Shown: positions 60,700 to 64,000 of the stretch, piece after piece
Position numbering within the stretch: position 1 is the first letter of the stretch
Layout: each line of letters opens with the position of its first letter
Origin: Dechloromonas denitrificans
GTDB lineage: Bacteria; Pseudomonadota; Gammaproteobacteria; Burkholderiales; Rhodocyclaceae
Direction of reading: 5' to 3'
DNA length: 64,000 nucleotides
NCBI RefSeq assembly: GCF_020510685.1
Contig: NZ_CP075185.1
Coordinates: 3,916,001 to 3,980,000 of the forward strand
Translations under genes and position numbers: made by a program
The notes under the pieces: model-generated
Databases searched by the model: none
Told to the model about the DNA's origin: nothing
What the model saw: only the letters and a program-made list of their open reading frames with translations

Positions 60700-61803
60700 A
60701 TGGATATTCGCTCGATCACCGCACCTGTCATTCAGGACCGTGAAGCGCTGGAGGAGTTCGCCGACGTCCTGACCGACCGCGCGCCCCAGATTGAACACGA
60801 CGTGGCACGGCTGCAGAAAAGTCCGGCCGACCGCGAGATCATCGCCGATCTTTTTCGCGCCATCCACAATATCAAGGGCGATGCATCACTGTGCAAGTTC
60901 GACCTGGGCGTCGCCATCGCCCATCCCATCGAAACGATGATGGGGCGCTTTCGGGAAGGCGAGATCCCCTTCTCCGATCTGCTCGCCGAAATGATCCTGC
61001 TGGCCGTCGACCGCCTTGAACTGGCGACCGATGCGGTGCTTGCCGGAAAATCCGTCGAAAATTTTCGTCTGCTCGATCTGGTTCAGGGACTCGACACCCT
61101 TGCCCTGGCCAGCAACGAAGATGTCGATACCCGGTGCGCCGAACTGATTGAGACGGTAACCGGTTTTCCATCGGTCATCGGGGAAATATCGAGTCGTGCC
61201 CCGCGCGTCGCAACGCCGAAGAGCGAACAGAAAAATGCCAGCTCCGACCTGCAGTTCTTCCGCTCGCTCGCCCTGCAGCTGGAAAGCCGGTCACCGCTTT
61301 TCAAGGGACGAACCATGCGCATCCTGCGTCTTGCCCTGGAAACCAACAAAACCGGCGGCAACGCCGTTGATCCGGTGCAACTCGAAGCGGCGGTTTATCT
61401 CCACGATGTCGGAATGATGCTGGTGCCGGAAGCCGTTTGGCTCAAAGTTGGAAAGATGACGCCGGAAGACAAGCGCCAACTGAACAACCACCCGGGGTTC
61501 GTCGCCGGCCTGTTGCAACGCATGCCCGGCTGGGAGGAGGCAGCCGAGATGGTCGCACAGCACCACGAGATGCCGGATGGCGGCGGCTATCCGAACCAAC
61601 TGCCTGCCCCGGAGATTTGTCCGGGCGCCAAGATTCTGGCGATCGTCGATGCCTTCGAGGCGGTGATGCTGAAACATATTCATCGCGGCAAGAATCGCTC
61701 GGTGCTCCGGGCCATTGCCGAGATCAACGCCTGCGACAAGCAATTCGCGCCGGAATGGATCGCTCCTTTCAATGCGGTTATCCGCAAGACCATCGAAAGC
61801 TGA
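60700..61803 (+). CDS. HPt-HD-GYP protein, probable c-di-GMP phosphodiesterase
   Basis: This 367-residue protein has an HPt domain (about 15-115) with the phospho-His in FRAIHNIKGDA (His about 56), and an HD-GYP domain (about 195-360): YLHDVGMM and HHEMPDGGGYP. Full HD-GYP enzymes have an extra His before the HD pair; here the matching site reads GRTMRI, and the Lys after HD is Met, so activity may be reduced. HPt plus HD-GYP would let phosphorelay control c-di-GMP. It is coupled to tcdA by TGATG. Confidence 0.85.
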   Translation: MDIRSITAPVIQDREALEEFADVLTDRAPQIEHDVARLQKSPADREIIADLFRAIHNIKGDASLCKFDLGVAIAHPIETMMGRFREGEIPFSDLLAEMILLAVDRLELATDAVLAGKSVENFRLLDLVQGLDTLALASNEDVDTRCAELIETVTGFPSVIGEISSRAPRVATPKSEQKNASSDLQFFRSLALQLESRSPLFKGRTMRILRLALETNKTGGNAVDPVQLEAAVYLHDVGMMLVPEAVWLKVGKMTPEDKRQLNNHPGFVAGLLQRMPGWEEAAEMVAQHHEMPDGGGYPNQLPAPEICPGAKILAIVDAFEAVMLKHIHRGKNRSVLRAIAEINACDKQFAPEWIAPFNAVIRKTIES

Positions 61804-62567
61804 TGCCAGTCGATCATCAACGCCGCTTTGGCGGCATCGCTCGCCTTTATGGCGCCGAGGGCGCCGAGCGCTTGCGCCTGGCCAATGTCTGTGTCGTCGG
61901 CATCGGCGGCGTCGGCTCATGGAGCGTCGAAGCCCTGGCCCGGACTGGAATTGGCCGGATTACCGTGGTCGACCTCGACATGGTCGCCGAATCGAATACC
62001 AATCGACAGATCCACGCCCTCGGGGATATCTACGGCAAAGCCAAAGTTGACGCGATGGCCGAGCGGATTCGGGCGATCAACCCGGCCTGTGAGGTCGGTT
62101 GCATTGAAGATTTCGTGACGCCGGAAAACGTCAGCCAGATACTGGGCCATGGCTTTTCCGTCGTCATCGATGCCATTGATCAGGTGCGCGCCAAGGCGGC
62201 GATGATTGCTTTCTGCCGCCAGCAAAAAACGCCTATCGTTGTGGCTGGCGCGGCTGGCGGGCAATTCGATCCGACCCAGGTTCGCCTTGCCGATCTCAGC
62301 CAGACGGTGCAAGACCCGCTGCTTGCCAAGGTACGCTCTATCCTGCGGCGCGAGTATGGGTTCTCTCGCGATGGCAAAAAGAAATTCGGCGTCCCGGCGG
62401 TATTTTCGACAGAACCCTTGCGCTACCCGAGCAAGGACGCCAGTTGCGATGCCGAACGCGGTCCGGCCGGTCTGAATTGCGCCGGGTTTGGTTCATCCGT
62501 CTGCGTCACCTCGGTTTTCGGCATGGCGGCAGCCGCGCACGCCATCAGCCTGATTACCAGCCAATGA
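61803..62567 (+). CDS. tcdA: tRNA threonylcarbamoyladenosine dehydratase
   Basis: This 254-residue E1-like enzyme has RFGGIARLYGAEGAERL, the nucleotide motif VVGIGGVGSWSVEALARTGIGRITVVDLD and the Cys-rich end CDAERGPAGLNCAGFGS. It makes the cyclic form of t6A in tRNA. Its start shares a base with the upstream stop and its end overlaps corA (ATGA). Confidence 0.94.
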   Translation: MPVDHQRRFGGIARLYGAEGAERLRLANVCVVGIGGVGSWSVEALARTGIGRITVVDLDMVAESNTNRQIHALGDIYGKAKVDAMAERIRAINPACEVGCIEDFVTPENVSQILGHGFSVVIDAIDQVRAKAAMIAFCRQQKTPIVVAGAAGGQFDPTQVRLADLSQTVQDPLLAKVRSILRREYGFSRDGKKKFGVPAVFSTEPLRYPSKDASCDAERGPAGLNCAGFGSSVCVTSVFGMAAAAHAISLITSQ

Positions 62568-63628
62568 GCAAGACCAAGAAACTGCGCTCACGGAAAGCCG
62601 GCTTGGCACCGGGAACGCTGATGCATATTGGCGAAATAAAAACCCAAGCGCCCAGTTTCTCGGTCATCGACTTCGACGAAAAAGGGCTTTCCGAAGCAGG
62701 GCTGCCCGACACGGCCAACCTCCGCGACCGCCCCAGACAGTTCAAGACGCGCTGGGCCAACATTTATGGGGTGCACAACCCGGCCGACCTGGCGGCGCTT
62801 GGCGAGATTTACGCGCTCCACCCGCTGGTTCAGGAAGACATTCTCAACAACGCCCAGCGGCAGAAGATCGATGCGTATGAGAACTACCTCTACCTCGTCC
62901 TGCACCGCTACGATCTGAAACAAGACCCGCTTGAACTCACCCAGGACCAGATCAGCCTGGTTATTGGCCGTGACTTTCTGTTGAGTTTTCAGGAAAGACC
63001 TTCACGGACATTCGAGCCCGTCCGCCAGCGCCTTCGCGCCGAACAGACCAGTCTGCGCAAAGGCGGGGTCGATATGCTGGCCTACTCGCTGATCGACTCG
63101 GTCGTGGACAGCTATTTTGGCGTCATCGAGCAACTCAACGACCACGCCGAATCGCTGGAAAACGACATCCTCGGGCGACCGGTCCCCGCCACACTGGAAG
63201 GCATCCACCAGTTCAAACGTTGCGTCTCCCAACTGCGGCGAAACCTCACGCCGCTCCGGGAAGTACTCGGCACGCTGCATCGCGATGCGGCCGATTTTTT
63301 CCGGCCCGAGCTGCAGCTATATTTGCGCGACGTTTATGACCACACGGTGCACATTCTTGAATCGCTTGAAGACTTGCGCGATCTTGCGACCGGTCTCCTT
63401 GACGTCTATCTATCGACGGTAAGCCACCGGGTCAATCTGGAAGTCCGGACGTTGACCGTGGTGGCCACCATCTTCATGCCGGCGACGCTGATCGCCGGCA
63501 TTTTCGGCATGAATTTCCGCGTCATGCCCTGGCTGCCCGATGCCGACGGTTTCTATTACGCCCTCGGCTTGATGGGGCTGATTGCCAGCATCATGCTGCT
63601 GCTGTTCTGGCGACGCCGCTTCCTCTAA
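62564..63628 (+). CDS. corA: CorA-family Mg2+/Co2+ channel
   Basis: This 354-residue CorA has a long soluble N-terminus, then two C-terminal membrane helices with the pore signature GMNF (FGMNFRVMPWLPDADG). CorA pentamers carry Mg2+ and Co2+. The true start is ATG 62564, overlapping tcdA by 4 bp. Its stop overlaps the convergent gene by 4 bp. Confidence 0.95.
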   Translation: MSKTKKLRSRKAGLAPGTLMHIGEIKTQAPSFSVIDFDEKGLSEAGLPDTANLRDRPRQFKTRWANIYGVHNPADLAALGEIYALHPLVQEDILNNAQRQKIDAYENYLYLVLHRYDLKQDPLELTQDQISLVIGRDFLLSFQERPSRTFEPVRQRLRAEQTSLRKGGVDMLAYSLIDSVVDSYFGVIEQLNDHAESLENDILGRPVPATLEGIHQFKRCVSQLRRNLTPLREVLGTLHRDAADFFRPELQLYLRDVYDHTVHILESLEDLRDLATGLLDVYLSTVSHRVNLEVRTLTVVATIFMPATLIAGIFGMNFRVMPWLPDADGFYYALGLMGLIASIMLLLFWRRRFL

Positions 63629-64000
63629 ACCGCCAGGCTGTCCAGCCAGACACCCAAGCCCTGGGCGTTCAGCTCGAGATCGGTCTCCCATATTTCCCCC
63701 AACTGCGCGTCGGATAGCCGACAACCGTGGGCACGAATCTGGGCGAACAGATAGGCGGTCATCGCCTGCTTGATGCGTTGATGGCGATCTGCGCCACCAT
63801 CCTTTTCGGACATCGCCAGGTCGACCAGAACATCGAGATGGCGCAACAGGTCTTCCCCTTTTTTCTGCACATCGACAACCTGCCCGTAGTGGGTCAGATA
63901 CATCGCATCCGGGCTGAATGAGAGCAGGCGCCGAATCGACTGACGCATCTCCTCGGGCTCGAACTGGGTCGGCGTCGTCGTCGGAAAAATGAACTGTCGG
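63625..64000 (-). CDS. C-terminal part of an MBL-fold hydrolase (partial)
   Basis: The minus-strand frame enters at the right edge and ends at 63625, giving about 124 residues: FIFPTTTPTQFEPEEMRQSIRRLLSF, then MYLTHYGQV. The FPTTTPTQF...LTHYG pattern looks like the end of metallo-beta-lactamase-fold hydrolases, with the His as last metal ligand. The catalytic HxHxDH part lies outside the window. Confidence 0.75.
   Translation of the reverse strand, partial: RQFIFPTTTPTQFEPEEMRQSIRRLLSFSPDAMYLTHYGQVVDVQKKGEDLLRHLDVLVDLAMSEKDGGADRHQRIKQAMTAYLFAQIRAHGCRLSDAQLGEIWETDLELNAQGLGVWLDSLAV

Overview
The window is 64 kb of GC-rich, gene-dense bacterial chromosome. Gene content and order point to a betaproteobacterium close to the Rhodocyclales (Dechloromonas/Azonexus-like). 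The supporting features are the long-form LeuA, monomeric NADP isocitrate dehydrogenase, a second infA with a UUG start, rsmI | yraN-HIRAN-SIS-BON lipoprotein, ispB followed by tRNA-Pro, and divergent uvrA versus MFS-ssb. The family placement is inference; no rRNA is present. I see no IS element, integrase or prophage.

Layout. 0-5 kb: end of an unknown gene, a B12-type radical SAM protein, a cold-shock protein, and an ATP-grasp/SerC-like pair. 5-9 kb: a periplasmic binding protein followed by a large hybrid histidine kinase. 9-15 kb: a probable phosphate-starvation lipid-remodelling region with dgkA plus a GT4 glycosyltransferase, a Pho box, an OprB-type porin, a one-domain cNMP-binding protein, and a plcP-agt-small Cys protein operon preceded by two tandem Pho boxes. 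15-22 kb: purT, hldC, kup, an HDOD protein, MFS and ssb, and an exported unknown. 22.4-34.9 kb: a complete type I-F CRISPR-Cas locus on the minus strand, with 54 repeats, a 131-bp leader with an IHF site, cas6f, cas7f, cas5f, cas8f, cas2-3 and cas1, and a WYL-domain regulator overlapping cas1. 35-39 kb: uvrA with a LexA box, a second dgkA coupled to it, and RNase P RNA. 39-51 kb: adhP, an Lrp regulator, leuA, a transglutaminase-like protein, infA, pyrC, the rsmI/yraN/diaA/yraP cluster, and a small membrane protein with a K+ channel. 51-59.3 kb: icd, then a light-sensing operon of a CarH-like B12 MerR regulator, heme oxygenase BphO and a bacteriophytochrome with GGDEF and EAL domains. 59.4-64 kb: tRNA-Pro, ispB, an HPt-HD-GYP protein, tcdA, corA and a truncated MBL-fold gene.

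How it fits together. Three systems stand out. (1) The I-F locus appears as a 13-kb block between ssb-MFS and uvrA, which are commonly neighbours, and it carries its own candidate regulator. (2) The plcP-agt operon probably replaces phospholipids with glycolipids when phosphate is short: PlcP releases diacylglycerol and Agt glycosylates it. The dgkA-GT pair and the Pho-box porin next door may belong to the same response. (3) The CarH-like, BphO and BphP genes overlap end to end and could join a B12 photoreceptor repressor to a red/far-red receptor that makes or breaks c-di-GMP.
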